NCBI RefSeq assembly: GCF_900240405.1 | Contig: NZ_OEQK01000010.1 | Location: 1 to 63,719 of the forward strand | Direction: 5' to 3' | DNA: 63,719 bases | From: Salirhabdus sp. Marseille-P4669 | GTDB taxonomy: Bacteria; Bacillota; Bacilli; Bacillales; Alkalibacillaceae | Part shown: positions 46,069 through 55,695 of the stretch, piece by piece | Numbering within the stretch: position 1 is the stretch's first letter | Layout: each line of letters begins with the position of its first letter | The notes under the pieces: generated by a model | What the model saw: the letters and a program-made list of their open reading frames with translations, nothing else | Database searches by the model: none | What the model was told of the DNA's origin: nothing | Translations under genes and position numbers: made by a program

Positions 46069-46434
46069 ATGGCACGTATTGCAGGTGTTGACGTTCCTCG
46101 CGACAAACGCATTGTTATCTCATTAACTTATGTTTATGGGATTGGTAACTCTACAGCTAAGAAAATTCTTGCTGATGCTGGAGTTTCTGAAAACACACGC
46201 GTTCGCGATCTTACAGAAGATGAATTAGCACGAATCCGTACGGAAGTAAACAAATATACTGTTGAAGGTGACCTTCGCCGTGAAGTTTCTCTAAACATTA
46301 AACGTTTAATTGAAATTGGCTCTTACCGTGGTATCCGCCATCGTCGTGGATTACCTGTTAGAGGTCAAAACACAAAGAACAACTCACGCACACGTAAAGG
46401 TCCAAAACGTACTGTTGCAGGTAAGAAAAAGTAA
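46069..46434 (+). CDS. rpsM: Ribosomal protein S13
   Basis: This 121-residue 30S head protein bridges to the 50S subunit and contacts P-site tRNA through its basic C-terminal tail. AAGGAGGTG precedes the ATG. Confidence 0.97.
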   Translation: MARIAGVDVPRDKRIVISLTYVYGIGNSTAKKILADAGVSENTRVRDLTEDELARIRTEVNKYTVEGDLRREVSLNIKRLIEIGSYRGIRHRRGLPVRGQNTKNNSRTRKGPKRTVAGKKK

Positions 46435-46457
46435 TCTAGGAAGGAGGACTACAAACT

Positions 46458-46850
46458 ATGGCTCGTAATACAGCAACTCGTAGAAGAAAAAAGGTTAAAA
46501 AGAATGTTGAATCAGGTGTTGCTCATATCCGTTCAACTTTTAACAACACAATTGTAACAATCACAGACATGCATGGTAACTCGATTGGTTGGAGTAGTGC
46601 TGGAGCGTTAGGCTTTAAAGGATCTCGTAAGTCCACTCCATTCGCAGCTCAAATGGCTGCTGAAGCAGCGGCAAAAGCTTCTATGGAACATGGCTTGAAA
46701 ACAATTGAAGTTGCAGTAAAAGGACCTGGTGCTGGTCGTGAAGCTGCAATCCGTGCTCTTCAAGCTGCAGGATTAGAAGTAACAGCAATTAGAGATGTTA
46801 CACCAGTTCCACATAACGGTTGCCGCCCACCAAAACGTCGTCGTGTATAA
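46458..46850 (+). CDS. rpsK: Ribosomal protein S11
   Basis: This 130-residue platform protein lies next to the mRNA Shine-Dalgarno helix. The C-terminal [14 protein letters not shown] segment is conserved. GGAGG precedes the ATG. Confidence 0.97.
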   Translation: MARNTATRRRKKVKKNVESGVAHIRSTFNNTIVTITDMHGNSIGWSSAGALGFKGSRKSTPFAAQMAAEAAAKASMEHGLKTIEVAVKGPGAGREAAIRALQAAGLEVTAIRDVTPVPHNGCRPPKRRRV

Positions 46851-46979
46851 TAATTGTTTAGTATAGATATTTGTAACCATGTCTATAATGGGTTAGTGAA
46901 TAGCATAAACACCATTGCACGGACATCAGGACAATTTGGGTTTCCTACACAAAAGGAATCTACCTACCTGAGGGATTTC

Positions 46980-47001
46980 GGTTAGACAAAAAGTCTAGCC
47001 G
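46980..47001 (+). other. Hairpin in the rpoA leader
   Basis: GGTTAGAC pairs perfectly with GTCTAGCC (one wobble) around AAAAA in the 183-base rpsK-rpoA gap. No T run follows. A TATAAT at 46884-46889 lacks a good -35. Confidence 0.5.
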
Positions 47002-47033
47002 GGGTTTCGACGTTTAAAGGAGGGGTTTATCTA

Positions 47034-47978
47034 ATGATAGAAATTGAAAAGCCGAAGATTGAAACAGTATCACTAAGTGAAGATGCGAAGTTTGGGAAAT
47101 TTGTTGTTGAGCCTCTAGAACGTGGATATGGTACAACAATGGGTAACTCCTTGCGTCGTATTTTACTGTCTTCACTTCCTGGTGCGGCGGTAACATCTAT
47201 TCAAATTGATGGAGTTCTACATGAGTTCTCAACTATTGAGGGTGTAGTAGAAGATGTTACTACTATTATTTTGAATTTGAAAAAGTTAGCGCTAAAAATT
47301 TATTCTGATGAAGCAAAAACATTAGAGATAGATGTACAGGGTGAGGGTAAGGTAACTGCTGCAGACATTACCCACGATAGTGATGTTGAAATATTAAACC
47401 CGGATCTTCATATTGCAACTTTAGCTAGCAACGCACATTTTCATATGCGTATTTTCGCTGAACGTGGTCGTGGATATCGCCCAGCTGAAGAAAACAAAAG
47501 TGATGATCAGCCAATTGGAGTAATTCCAGTTGACTCCATCTTTACACCAGTTTCACGAGTTACTTTCCAAGTAGAAAATACTCGTGTTGGTCAAGTGGCA
47601 AATTATGATAAGTTAACATTGGACGTATGGACAGACGGAAGTATTCGACCAGAAGAAGCAGTTTCATTAGGTGCAAAAATCTTTACAGAACATCTAAACA
47701 TTTTTGTCGGCCTAACAGATGAAGCACAAAATGCCGAAATCATGGTAGAAAAAGAAGAAGACCAAAAAGAAAAAGTACTTGAAATGACAATTGAAGAACT
47801 TGACTTATCTGTTCGTTCTTACAATTGTTTGAAACGTGCTGGAATTAACTCCGTTCAAGAACTCACTCAAAAGTCTGAAGAGGATATGATGAAAGTTCGT
47901 AACCTTGGACGCAAATCACTTGATGAAGTGAAACATAAGCTTCATGAATTAGGATTAGGACTAAGAAACGACGATTGA
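47034..47978 (+). CDS. rpoA: RNA polymerase alpha subunit
   Basis: The 314-residue alpha has the N-terminal dimerisation domain ([20 protein letters not shown] near residue 27) and the C-terminal domain (about 245-314; [20 protein letters not shown]) that contacts UP elements and regulators. AAAGGAGGGG precedes the ATG. Confidence 0.98.
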   Translation: MIEIEKPKIETVSLSEDAKFGKFVVEPLERGYGTTMGNSLRRILLSSLPGAAVTSIQIDGVLHEFSTIEGVVEDVTTIILNLKKLALKIYSDEAKTLEIDVQGEGKVTAADITHDSDVEILNPDLHIATLASNAHFHMRIFAERGRGYRPAEENKSDDQPIGVIPVDSIFTPVSRVTFQVENTRVGQVANYDKLTLDVWTDGSIRPEEAVSLGAKIFTEHLNIFVGLTDEAQNAEIMVEKEEDQKEKVLEMTIEELDLSVRSYNCLKRAGINSVQELTQKSEEDMMKVRNLGRKSLDEVKHKLHELGLGLRNDD

Positions 47979-48050
47979 TATAAATGCTTAGAGCGCTTTG
48001 GTTAGCGCTGGGGTAAGACATCATTGTATGTAAAAAGGAGGGGAATCGAA

Positions 48051-48413
48051 ATGGCTAGATCAAAGCTTGGTCGTACAACAGATCAACGCACGGCTTTACT
48101 TCGTAACCTTGCAACAGATTTAATTGTACACGAAAGAATTGAAACGACTGAGGCGAAAGCGAAAGAGCTACGTTCTGTTGTTGAAAAAATGATCACACTT
48201 GGTAAACGCGGTGACCTACACGCTCGTCGTCAAGCAGAGTCTTTCTTACGTAAAGTAACAGCTAACGAGGAAGAAACTCAAACTGCATTGCAGAAGTTAT
48301 TCTCTGACGTAGCACCACGTTATGAAGACCGCCAAGGTGGTTACACTCGTATTCTAAAATTAGGTGAACGCCGTGGAGACGGTGCAAACATGGTGATCAT
48401 CGAGTTAGTTTAA
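48051..48413 (+). CDS. rplQ: Ribosomal protein L17
   Basis: This 120-residue protein is the last gene of the ribosomal superoperon. ATG 48051 is chosen after AAAGGAGGGG and gives [20 protein letters not shown], as in Bacillus L17. Confidence 0.97.
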   Translation: MARSKLGRTTDQRTALLRNLATDLIVHERIETTEAKAKELRSVVEKMITLGKRGDLHARRQAESFLRKVTANEEETQTALQKLFSDVAPRYEDRQGGYTRILKLGERRGDGANMVIIELV

Positions 48414-48425
48414 TGAAACGAATAG

Positions 48426-48473
48426 GAAAGGGCAGAACAGCATCTATACGACGTTGATTCTGACCCTTTTTTG
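48426..48473 (+). terminator. Terminator of the ribosomal superoperon
   Basis: AAAGGGCAGAA pairs with TTCTGACCCTTTT around a 16-base inner region, followed by TTTT. Confidence 0.85.
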
Positions 48474-48879
48474 TTATATAAAAAAAGTATATTTGTAAGG
48501 TTTATTTGTAGAATAGATTTGATTTATATAGTTTAGTAATAGTGCGTTTTCAACGCTTTTTTTTGCGATAAAAAAGCACATGCATATCAACTTCGTACAA
48601 ACCGAACGAAATATTGTTAGGTTCTCACAATATAGAATTCAGGTCTAATGAAGGGGAGTATCTTTTTGCAGCGTATTTTAGTACTTATTCAGAAAATAAG
48701 GAGCGAGCGGACTCGAATTTTTAATTAAATCACAATAATCCTTACAACCACACACAATAAAACTTCCTTTGTTTCTTCCCAATATATCCACATGGACGCA
48801 TGAATTATGGTAAAATTTTAAGACGGGAAATAAATTCTTATTACCGGGGAAATAGATGAGATTAGCGGAGGTAGAATAG
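48474..48879 (+). other. Non-coding gap before ecfA1
   Basis: About 400 AT-rich bases without a credible gene. A small perfect hairpin with T run (GCGTT-TTC-AACGC-TTTTTTTT, 48544-48564) acts as a possible second terminator. A TAAAAT near 48811 is a weak -10 candidate. No known riboswitch is recognised. Confidence 0.6.
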
Positions 48880-49722
48880 ATGGAGCAGAGTCCTTTTATA
48901 AAATTTGAACATGTATCCTTCCAATATGACCAGGGGGATGAATGGGCGCTAAACGATGTGTCCTTTCATATCGATCGTAACGAATGGGTAGCTATAATTG
49001 GTCATAATGGTTCGGGAAAATCAACAATTGCAAAATTAATGAATGGTTTACTTTCCCCTCAAAAAGGAGAAATCTATGTAGATCATATTCTTGTAAATGA
49101 ACAAACCGTTTGGGATGTCCGTAAGAAAGTTGGATTAGTATTTCAAAACCCAGATAATCAGTTTGTTGGTACAACAGTTGTAGATGATGTTGCCTTTGGA
49201 CTTGAAAATCATGGAGTTCCAAGGGAAGAAATGATAAAACGTATTGATACTAGTTTAAAAGCAGTAAATATGACGGATTACTACAATCATGAGCCTCATC
49301 GATTATCTGGAGGGCAAAAACAACGGGTAGCAATCGCAAGTGTATTAGCTGTACAGCCTGATTTACTGGTATTTGATGAGGCTACAGCTATGTTAGATCC
49401 AAAAGGTCGTAAGTCAATCATGAACACGATTAAATCGCTACGAGATACTAGAGATGTCTCGATTGTTACCATTACACATGATTTAAATGAAGTGCTCTTT
49501 GCCGATAGAGTAATCGTCATGAATCATGGAAAGGTGTTAGAAGAAGGCAAGCCTAGAGAGATATTCAAAAAACAGGAAGAACTTGTAGAAATTGGTTTGG
49601 ATGCACCGTTTGTAACGCAATTCAGTAAGCACTTAAAAGTAGAGGGAATAACGTTTGAAAAAGAACCACTAACACATAAGGAAATGATGGATGAGCTATG
49701 GAAATTTCATTTGAACATGTAA
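48880..49722 (+). CDS. ecfA1: ECF transporter ATPase EcfA1
   Basis: This 280-residue ABC ATPase is one of two that energise energy-coupling-factor vitamin transporters. Walker A GHNGSGKST is at 41-49, followed by the Q-loop FQNPDNQFVG, signature LSGGQKQR, Walker B LLVFDEAT and the H-loop TITHD. GGAGG precedes the ATG. The stop overlaps ecfA2 by 25 bases. S-components are presumably encoded elsewhere. Confidence 0.96.
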   Translation: MEQSPFIKFEHVSFQYDQGDEWALNDVSFHIDRNEWVAIIGHNGSGKSTIAKLMNGLLSPQKGEIYVDHILVNEQTVWDVRKKVGLVFQNPDNQFVGTTVVDDVAFGLENHGVPREEMIKRIDTSLKAVNMTDYYNHEPHRLSGGQKQRVAIASVLAVQPDLLVFDEATAMLDPKGRKSIMNTIKSLRDTRDVSIVTITHDLNEVLFADRVIVMNHGKVLEEGKPREIFKKQEELVEIGLDAPFVTQFSKHLKVEGITFEKEPLTHKEMMDELWKFHLNM

Positions 49723-50570
49723 GTCATATATATCAAGCAGGTTCACCTTTTGAATTTCGTGCACTGGATGACGTAACCTTCCGTATTCCAAGTGGTTCCT
49801 TTGTAGCTGTCATTGGTCATACAGGATCTGGAAAATCAACCTTAATTCAACACTTAAATGGTTTGCTTAAGCCTACCGATGGTGTTATTAAAATAGGCGA
49901 TTATGAAATTTCTGCTGATAAAAAGTTGAAAGATATTATGAGATTAAGAGAAAAAGTAGGAATGGTGTTTCAATACCCAGAGCATCAATTATTCGAAGAA
50001 ACAGTGGAAAAGGACATCCTATTTGGACCTCAAAACTTCAATATATCTGATGCAATAACGAAGAAAAGACTACCAGAAATTTTAAAGGCAGTACATCTTC
50101 CGGAAACAATCTTATCTAGATCACCTTTTGATTTAAGTGGTGGTCAAATGAGACGTGTCGCAATTGCTGGTGTCCTTTTAATGGATCCTAAGGTGCTGGT
50201 TTTAGACGAGCCAACTGCCGGGTTAGATCCAAGAGGTCAAAAAGATATTATGGATATGTTTTACCATATTCATAAACAAGAAGAGCGTACGACATTTCTC
50301 GTTACACATAGCATGGAAGATGCACTCAAATATGCTGATTATTGTTTAATTATGGATCATGGGAAGCTTGTAATGGAAGGTAGGCCATTGGATGTCTTTA
50401 AAGAGGTAGATGCCTTAAATCAAGTGGGCTTAGATGTACCAGAAATTATCGAGTTTTTAAATGCGTTTAAAGAGAAATTTGGATTTGCCCCTTCCTATAA
50501 AGGTCAAAGCATGGAACAACTAGCAAAGGAAATGGCTGCAGCTTTGAAAGGGGGCGCGAATCATGAGTAG
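49698..50570 (+). CDS. ecfA2: ECF transporter ATPase EcfA2
   Basis: This 290-residue second ATPase pairs with EcfA1. It has Walker A GHTGSGKST at 40-48, FQYPEHQLFEE as the Q-loop, LSGGQMRR, and VLVLDEPTAGLD as Walker B. It overlaps ecfA1 and ecfT, consistent with tightly coupled synthesis of the complex. Confidence 0.96.
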   Translation: MEISFEHVSHIYQAGSPFEFRALDDVTFRIPSGSFVAVIGHTGSGKSTLIQHLNGLLKPTDGVIKIGDYEISADKKLKDIMRLREKVGMVFQYPEHQLFEETVEKDILFGPQNFNISDAITKKRLPEILKAVHLPETILSRSPFDLSGGQMRRVAIAGVLLMDPKVLVLDEPTAGLDPRGQKDIMDMFYHIHKQEERTTFLVTHSMEDALKYADYCLIMDHGKLVMEGRPLDVFKEVDALNQVGLDVPEIIEFLNAFKEKFGFAPSYKGQSMEQLAKEMAAALKGGANHE

Positions 50571-51360
50571 TTCGGTTATCATAGGACAATATGTACCGGG
50601 GAATTCTCTTGTTCATCGTTTAGATCCTAGAACTAAAATAACAATAATTGTATTTTATATTATCATAATATTCTTAGCTAACTCCTTTTTAAGCTATGCT
50701 ATTTTAACAGCATTCGCACTATTAAGTGTGCTTTTATCAAGAGTAGCACCGTCGTTTATTATGAAAGGTTTAAAACCGGTTTGGTTTTTAATTATTTTTA
50801 CGTTCTTACTGCATTTATTCTTAACGAAGGAAGGAGAGGTAGTCTTTCGTATCTTCTCCTTACCGATCTATTCCGAAGCATTAATAAAAGGTACGGAAAT
50901 ATCTTTACGCTTCCTATTATTAATTTTAATGACAAGCTTACTAACTTTAACAACGACACCTATTGCAATTACAGATGCGGTGGAAAGTATGTTAAATAAA
51001 TTGAAAAAAATACGATTCCCTGTCCATGAAATTGCCTTGATGATGTCCATTTCATTGCGTTTTATTCCAACGTTAATGCAGGAAACTGAAAAAATTTCAA
51101 AGGCACAAGCTTCGCGCGGTGTGGATTTTCGTACAGGACCTCTTAAAGAAAGAATTAAGGCAGTGGTCCCCCTTTTAGTACCATTGTTTGTTAGTGCTTT
51201 TAAGCGCGCTGAGGAACTAGCAATGGCAATGGAGGCAAGAGGTTACAGAGGTGGAGAGGGAAGAACGAAATATCGTGAGCTAAAACTAAAGAGATTGGAT
51301 GTACTGGTATTTATTTTTTCTCTTATCGTACTTGTCGTATTTTGGATATCACGAAGCTAA
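50563..51360 (+). CDS. ecfT: ECF transporter transmembrane subunit EcfT
   Basis: This 265-residue membrane scaffold links the ATPases to substrate-binding S-components. It has about six hydrophobic segments and cytosolic coupling helices with the SRGVDF and AMEARGYRG motifs. It begins eight bases before the ecfA2 stop. Confidence 0.95.
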   Translation: MSSSVIIGQYVPGNSLVHRLDPRTKITIIVFYIIIIFLANSFLSYAILTAFALLSVLLSRVAPSFIMKGLKPVWFLIIFTFLLHLFLTKEGEVVFRIFSLPIYSEALIKGTEISLRFLLLILMTSLLTLTTTPIAITDAVESMLNKLKKIRFPVHEIALMMSISLRFIPTLMQETEKISKAQASRGVDFRTGPLKERIKAVVPLLVPLFVSAFKRAEELAMAMEARGYRGGEGRTKYRELKLKRLDVLVFIFSLIVLVVFWISRS

Positions 51361-51373
51361 AGGATGAAGGCAT

Positions 51374-52114
51374 ATGAATCGCTATAAATGTATTATTCAA
51401 TATGATGGAACTCATTTTTCTGGTTTTCAAGTACAACCAAACAGACGCACTGTCCAATCGGAAATAGAATCAGCTTTAAAAAGGATGCATAAACAAAGTG
51501 AAATTCGTATTATCCCTTCTGGTAGAACAGATGCAGGAGTTCATGCAATGGGACAAGTGATTCACTTTGATTCACCGCTAAAGATCGAAGAAAGTGCTTG
51601 GAAAAAAGCACTTTCTTCTTTATTGCCAAATGATATCCATATTGTTGAACTAGAACGGATATCGAATGAATTTCACGCCCGATACAATGTAAAGCGAAAA
51701 GAATATCGATATCGGATATGGAATCATCCCGAACCGAATATATTCAAACGTAATTACACGTATTTTGTAAAAGAAAGCCTAAATTTAGATGCCATGAAAA
51801 AGGCATGTGTCGAACTATTGGGCACGCATGATTTCACCTCTTTAAGTTCGGCAAAATCTGAGGTCAAAGGCGATAAAGTTCGAACCTTGTATGAAGTCGA
51901 CTGTTTTTATGAAAATGAAGAGATTGTGGTGAAAGTTGTCGGAAGTGGATTTCTATATAACATGGTACGGATTATTGTAGGTACGTTAGTGGAAGTTGGT
52001 AAAGGGGCGAGGCAACCAGAAGACCTTACAGAGGTCATCGCAGCAAGAGACCGTGCAGCTGCGGGCAAAACGGCTCCTCCACAAGGATTGTACTTATGGG
52101 AAGTGACATATTAA
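51374..52114 (+). CDS. truA: tRNA pseudouridine synthase A
   Basis: TruA makes pseudouridine at tRNA positions 38-40. The 246-residue protein has the catalytic aspartate in SGRTDAGVHAMGQ (about Asp54) and SGFLYNMVRIIVGTL near residue 194. It follows ecfT by 13 bases. In Bacillus rplM comes next; here three purine/folate genes intervene. Confidence 0.95.
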   Translation: MNRYKCIIQYDGTHFSGFQVQPNRRTVQSEIESALKRMHKQSEIRIIPSGRTDAGVHAMGQVIHFDSPLKIEESAWKKALSSLLPNDIHIVELERISNEFHARYNVKRKEYRYRIWNHPEPNIFKRNYTYFVKESLNLDAMKKACVELLGTHDFTSLSSAKSEVKGDKVRTLYEVDCFYENEEIVVKVVGSGFLYNMVRIIVGTLVEVGKGARQPEDLTEVIAARDRAAAGKTAPPQGLYLWEVTY

Positions 52115-52123
52115 GTAAAAACA

Positions 52124-52160
52124 ACGAATGATTATTAAACATTTGTGTGAATTGTTCGTA
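52124..52160 (+). promoter_or_regulatory. Inverted PurBox-like operator (PurR)
   Basis: ACGAATGA at 52124-52131 and its inverted partner ATTGTTCGT at 52151-52159 put CGAA and TTCG 26 bases apart, similar to the paired, inverted PurBoxes of Bacillus pur genes. The site lies 40-80 bases upstream of the purB -10. PurR would repress here until PRPP rises. Confidence 0.65.
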
Positions 52161-52200
52161 TAAAATCACGCTACATCGTGGTTATTTTTAAATTTCGTGT

Positions 52201-52206
52201 TATAAT
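52201..52206 (+). promoter_or_regulatory. -10 element of the purB promoter
   Basis: A perfect TATAAT lies after GTGTT. The hexamer 17 bases upstream (GTGGTT) is a weak -35, as is common for regulated promoters. Confidence 0.6.
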
Positions 52207-52228
52207 GTTCCTATAATAGAATGAATAT

Positions 52229-52370
52229 TCATATGAGGAAGACCTCTCATCAAATGTAGGGTTAACACTACTTACTTTCCATAATTGGTAGTGTGAGGGG
52301 AGTATTTGGCTTCGATTTTTCAATATGCAGACTGCATTCTCACCTATATGGAGGAACAGGACTGCATTTT
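52229..52370 (+). ncRNA. Structured leader with attenuator before purB
   Basis: A stem CCTCTCA / TGAGGGG (7 bp, one wobble) encloses the hairpin ACACTAC / GTAGTGT. It is followed by a terminator-like hairpin: ATGCAG and CTG pair with CAG and CTGCAT (with a bulge), TTC pairs with GAA inside, and six T follow (ending about 52370). No known purine, ZTP or PRPP aptamer pattern is recognised. The layout suggests attenuation of purB in addition to PurR. Confidence 0.5.
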
Positions 52371-52514
52371 TTAATTTTGTAGCATGGATTGTTGTAAAGT
52401 ACATATCTACGGATAAGATAATGGAAAGACGAAGCGGTGAATAGGGCAATCGAAGCGATTTGGCTATGAAATACAAGAATCGTTTTGGAAAGGTATATAT
52501 TAGGAGGAATGGCA

Positions 52515-53810
52515 ATGATAGAGCGTTACACAAGACCTGAAATGGGTGCAATCTGGACAGATCAAAATAAATACGAAGCATGGCTTGAAGTGGAAATTTT
52601 AGCTTGTGAGGCATGGGCGGAATTAGGAGATATCCCGAAAGAAGATGTTGAAAAAATACGTGAAAAAGCAACCTTTGATATCAATCGTATATTGGAAATC
52701 GAACAGGAAACTCGTCATGACGTAGTTGCATTTACGAGAGCGGTATCGGAAACGTTAGGGGAAGAAAGAAAATGGGTGCATTATGGTTTAACCTCAACAG
52801 ACGTAGTCGATACAGCACTATCATACATAGTTAAACAAGCAAATGATATTATTCGTGGAGATCTGGAACGCTTTATTTCCATTTTGGCAGACAAAGCGAA
52901 GGAGCATAAATATACGGTTCAAATGGGTCGTACACACGGGGTACATGCAGAGCCAACTACATTTGGATTAAAACTTGCGCTTTGGTATGAAGAAATGAAG
53001 CGGAACTTGGAACGGTTTAACCGAGCAGCGGATGAAGTCGCTTATGGAAAAATTTCTGGCGCGGTTGGAACGTATGCCAATATTGACCCGTATGTAGAAG
53101 CGTATGTTTGTGAAAAGCTTGGTTTAAAACCAGCACCAATTTCAACTCAAACACTACAACGAGATCGCCATGCACACTATATGAGTGTTCTTTCTTTAAT
53201 TGCTACATCAATAGAAAAAATGGCTGTTGAAATTAGAGGACTACAAAAAAGTGAAACTCGTGAAGTAGAGGAGTTTTTTGCGAAAGGACAAAAAGGGTCT
53301 TCTGCTATGCCTCATAAACGTAATCCAATAGGATCTGAAAATATGACCGGTTTATCCCGTGTATTAAGAGGATATATGGTGACAGCGTATGAGAATGTGC
53401 CATTATGGCATGAGCGTGATATCTCTCATTCGTCTACAGAAAGAATCATACTTCCAGATTCAACAATTCTTTTAAACTATATGTTGAACCGATTTGGTAA
53501 TATCGTAAAAAATTTGACGGTCTTTGAAGACAATATGAAACGTAATATGGAGCGCACTTTCGGGTTGATTTACTCACAACGTGTATTATTAAGTTTAATT
53601 GATAAGGGCATGGTTCGAGAGGAAGCGTATGATATTGTTCAGCCCCTAGCGATGGAAGCTTGGGAAACACAAGTACCATTTAAAAGTCTAGTGGAAAAGC
53701 AAGCGAGTATAACGAGTCTATTATCACCTGATGAAATCGAAGACTGTTTTGACTATAACTACCATTTAAAAAATGTGGACATTATATTTGAACGTTTAGG
53801 GTTAAATTAA
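52515..53810 (+). CDS. purB: Adenylosuccinate lyase
   Basis: PurB cleaves SAICAR to AICAR and adenylosuccinate to AMP, releasing fumarate. The 431-residue protein has the fumarase/aspartase signature [11 protein letters not shown] (near 262) with the catalytic flexible loop, and [12 protein letters not shown] and [10 protein letters not shown] near the active site. ATG 52515 follows TAGGAGG by eight bases. In B. subtilis purB lies inside the large pur operon; here it stands between truA and rplM with its own leader. Confidence 0.96.
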   Translation: MIERYTRPEMGAIWTDQNKYEAWLEVEILACEAWAELGDIPKEDVEKIREKATFDINRILEIEQETRHDVVAFTRAVSETLGEERKWVHYGLTSTDVVDTALSYIVKQANDIIRGDLERFISILADKAKEHKYTVQMGRTHGVHAEPTTFGLKLALWYEEMKRNLERFNRAADEVAYGKISGAVGTYANIDPYVEAYVCEKLGLKPAPISTQTLQRDRHAHYMSVLSLIATSIEKMAVEIRGLQKSETREVEEFFAKGQKGSSAMPHKRNPIGSENMTGLSRVLRGYMVTAYENVPLWHERDISHSSTERIILPDSTILLNYMLNRFGNIVKNLTVFEDNMKRNMERTFGLIYSQRVLLSLIDKGMVREEAYDIVQPLAMEAWETQVPFKSLVEKQASITSLLSPDEIEDCFDYNYHLKNVDIIFERLGLN

Positions 53811-53895
53811 TTCGGATTTGAAAGTAGTCCTTGGTATGGAAAGGAAGAGATCTATCCTCTTCCGGCTAAAGCCTGAAGTAGTGAGGGTCCGAATT
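53809..53895 (+). ncRNA. Branched RNA structure between purB and purH
   Basis: AATTCGGA (53809-53816) pairs perfectly with TCCGAATT (53888-53895) and closes two inner hairpins: GGAAGAG / CTCTTCC (53843-53849 with 53857-53863) and GGC-TAAA-GCC (53864-53873). There is no T run. It resembles an aptamer-like three-way junction before purH, but I cannot match it to a known class. Confidence 0.45.
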
Positions 53896-53952
53896 ATCCA
53901 CAAACCATCCACAATTGTGTGAAACATAACAAAGAAGGAAAGGGAGAGAACG

Positions 53953-55491
53953 ATGGGGAATAAACGTGCATTGATCAGTGTGTCGAATAAAGAAGGTATT
54001 GTTGCATTTGCAAAGGGCCTATTGGATCAAGGGGTAGAGATTATATCCACTGGTGGAACAAAAAAGCTACTCGAAGAAAACGGTATGCATGTAACAGGTA
54101 TATCAGCAATAACTGATTTTCCTGAAATTTTAGATGGTCGAGTTAAAACCCTTCACCCATCTGTTCATGCTGGCATATTAGCAATACGTGATAATAAAGA
54201 ACACCGGCAACAATTAAAAGAACGAAGCATTCAACCAATCGATATCGTGGTTGTAAATTTATATCCTTTTAAAGAAACAATCTCGAAATCAGATGTTGTG
54301 TTTGCTGATGCTATCGAAAATATTGACATTGGTGGTCCAACCATGCTTCGTTCTGCAGCAAAAAACCATCAAGATGTAACCGTTGTGGTTGACCCAGACG
54401 ACTATGATGCAGTATTGAACCAATTAGCGGATAAGGGTGAGACAACTGTAGAGTTACGAAAACAGCTCGCTGCCAAAGTATTTCGTCACACTGCACAATA
54501 CGATGCGCTTATTGCCCAGTATCTCACGGAACAAGTAGGAGTGGAATTTCCAGAAAGCTATACCGTTACATATGAAAAGAAACAAGCGTTGCGTTATGGA
54601 GAAAATCCGCATCAGCAAGCAGCTTTCTATAAAGAGGTGTTGCCTCATTCTGGCTCAGTGACATTGGCAAAGCAGTTGCATGGTAAAGAGCTCTCCTACA
54701 ACAATATTAACGATACTGATGCAGCCCTTTCGATTGTAAAAGAATTACAAAGGCCAGCAGCCGTTGCAGTGAAACATATGAACCCGTGTGGAGTTGGAGT
54801 AGCGGATTCTCTCGAGGATGCATTTTCTAGAGCATTTGAAGCAGATCCAGTTTCTATTTTTGGCGGCATCCTAGCATTTAACAGAGAAGTAGATCGTGGA
54901 ACTGCTTTAAAATTAAAGGAGATATTCCTTGAAATTGTTATTGCTCCTGGCTTTACAAAAGAAGCGTTAACAATTCTAACAGCAAAGAAAAACATAAGAT
55001 TATTAGCTGTTGACATGAATGCTCCATCTAAGATAGCAAAGAAGTTAACTTCTATTCCTGGCGGTTTACTTGTCCAAGAAGAAGACCACTATACGTTGGA
55101 GGAAGCGAGCATTACCATTCCAACTCAAAAAGAACCGACCAAAGAAGAATGGGAAGATTTAAAATTAGCTTGGCAAGTAGTAAAACATGTAAAATCAAAT
55201 GCTATATTACTTGTTAAAGAGGATAGGACTATTGGGGTTGGCGCTGGTCAAATGAATCGTGTCGGGGCCGCTGAAATTGCGATAAAACAAGCGGGAGATA
55301 AGGCGAAAGGTGCAGTTATGGCAAGTGATGCATTTTTCCCAATGGATGATACTGTAGAAGCGGCAGCAAAAGCAGGGATTACTGCTATCATTCAACCAGG
55401 TGGCTCTATTCGGGATGAAGATTCGATTAAAAAGTGTGATGAATACGGAATTGCAATGGTATTTACCGGAGTACGTCATTTTAAGCATTAA
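53953..55491 (+). CDS. purH: Bifunctional AICAR transformylase/IMP cyclohydrolase
   Basis: PurH performs the last two steps to IMP, using 10-formyl-tetrahydrofolate. The 512-residue protein has the N-terminal MGS-like cyclohydrolase domain (about 1-150; ISTGGTKKLL near 32) and the C-terminal transformylase domain (RYGENPHQQAA near 214, KHMNPCGVG near 275). AAAGGGAGAG precedes the ATG. Its product-substrate relation with PurB and its cofactor link to FolD match the local gene set. Confidence 0.97.
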   Translation: MGNKRALISVSNKEGIVAFAKGLLDQGVEIISTGGTKKLLEENGMHVTGISAITDFPEILDGRVKTLHPSVHAGILAIRDNKEHRQQLKERSIQPIDIVVVNLYPFKETISKSDVVFADAIENIDIGGPTMLRSAAKNHQDVTVVVDPDDYDAVLNQLADKGETTVELRKQLAAKVFRHTAQYDALIAQYLTEQVGVEFPESYTVTYEKKQALRYGENPHQQAAFYKEVLPHSGSVTLAKQLHGKELSYNNINDTDAALSIVKELQRPAAVAVKHMNPCGVGVADSLEDAFSRAFEADPVSIFGGILAFNREVDRGTALKLKEIFLEIVIAPGFTKEALTILTAKKNIRLLAVDMNAPSKIAKKLTSIPGGLLVQEEDHYTLEEASITIPTQKEPTKEEWEDLKLAWQVVKHVKSNAILLVKEDRTIGVGAGQMNRVGAAEIAIKQAGDKAKGAVMASDAFFPMDDTVEAAAKAGITAIIQPGGSIRDEDSIKKCDEYGIAMVFTGVRHFKH

Positions 55492-55695
55492 AGGAATAAT
55501 GGTAAGGACTCCGATGGGTTGCATAATACATAACAAAAGCGTACAGTTAACATGGTCTAAGGAGTTATTTTTAAGCTAACGAAATGTATACGAGCAAGTA
55601 CGCAAATGAAACGTTAAATATCTATTCGATATAAGAATTTATACGTTACAGCATGTCTTAATGGCATAATTTTGGAAGGTAATAGGAGGGTTAAC

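Noticed and set aside
52207-52514. Purine or ZTP riboswitch before purB
   Set aside because: The three-way junction core of purine riboswitches and the conserved GGGUCGUGAC and CCGCCUGGGCA blocks of ZTP are not present, so I report only an unassigned structured leader.
52171-52671. 166-codon minus-strand frame across the purB leader
   Set aside because: It overlaps the promoter, leader and purB start, has no family features and an unlikely composition.
55492-55695. PurBox pair before folD
   Set aside because: ACGAAATG and TATTCGAT occur, but CGAA and TTCG are about 41 bases apart, too far for the usual paired arrangement.
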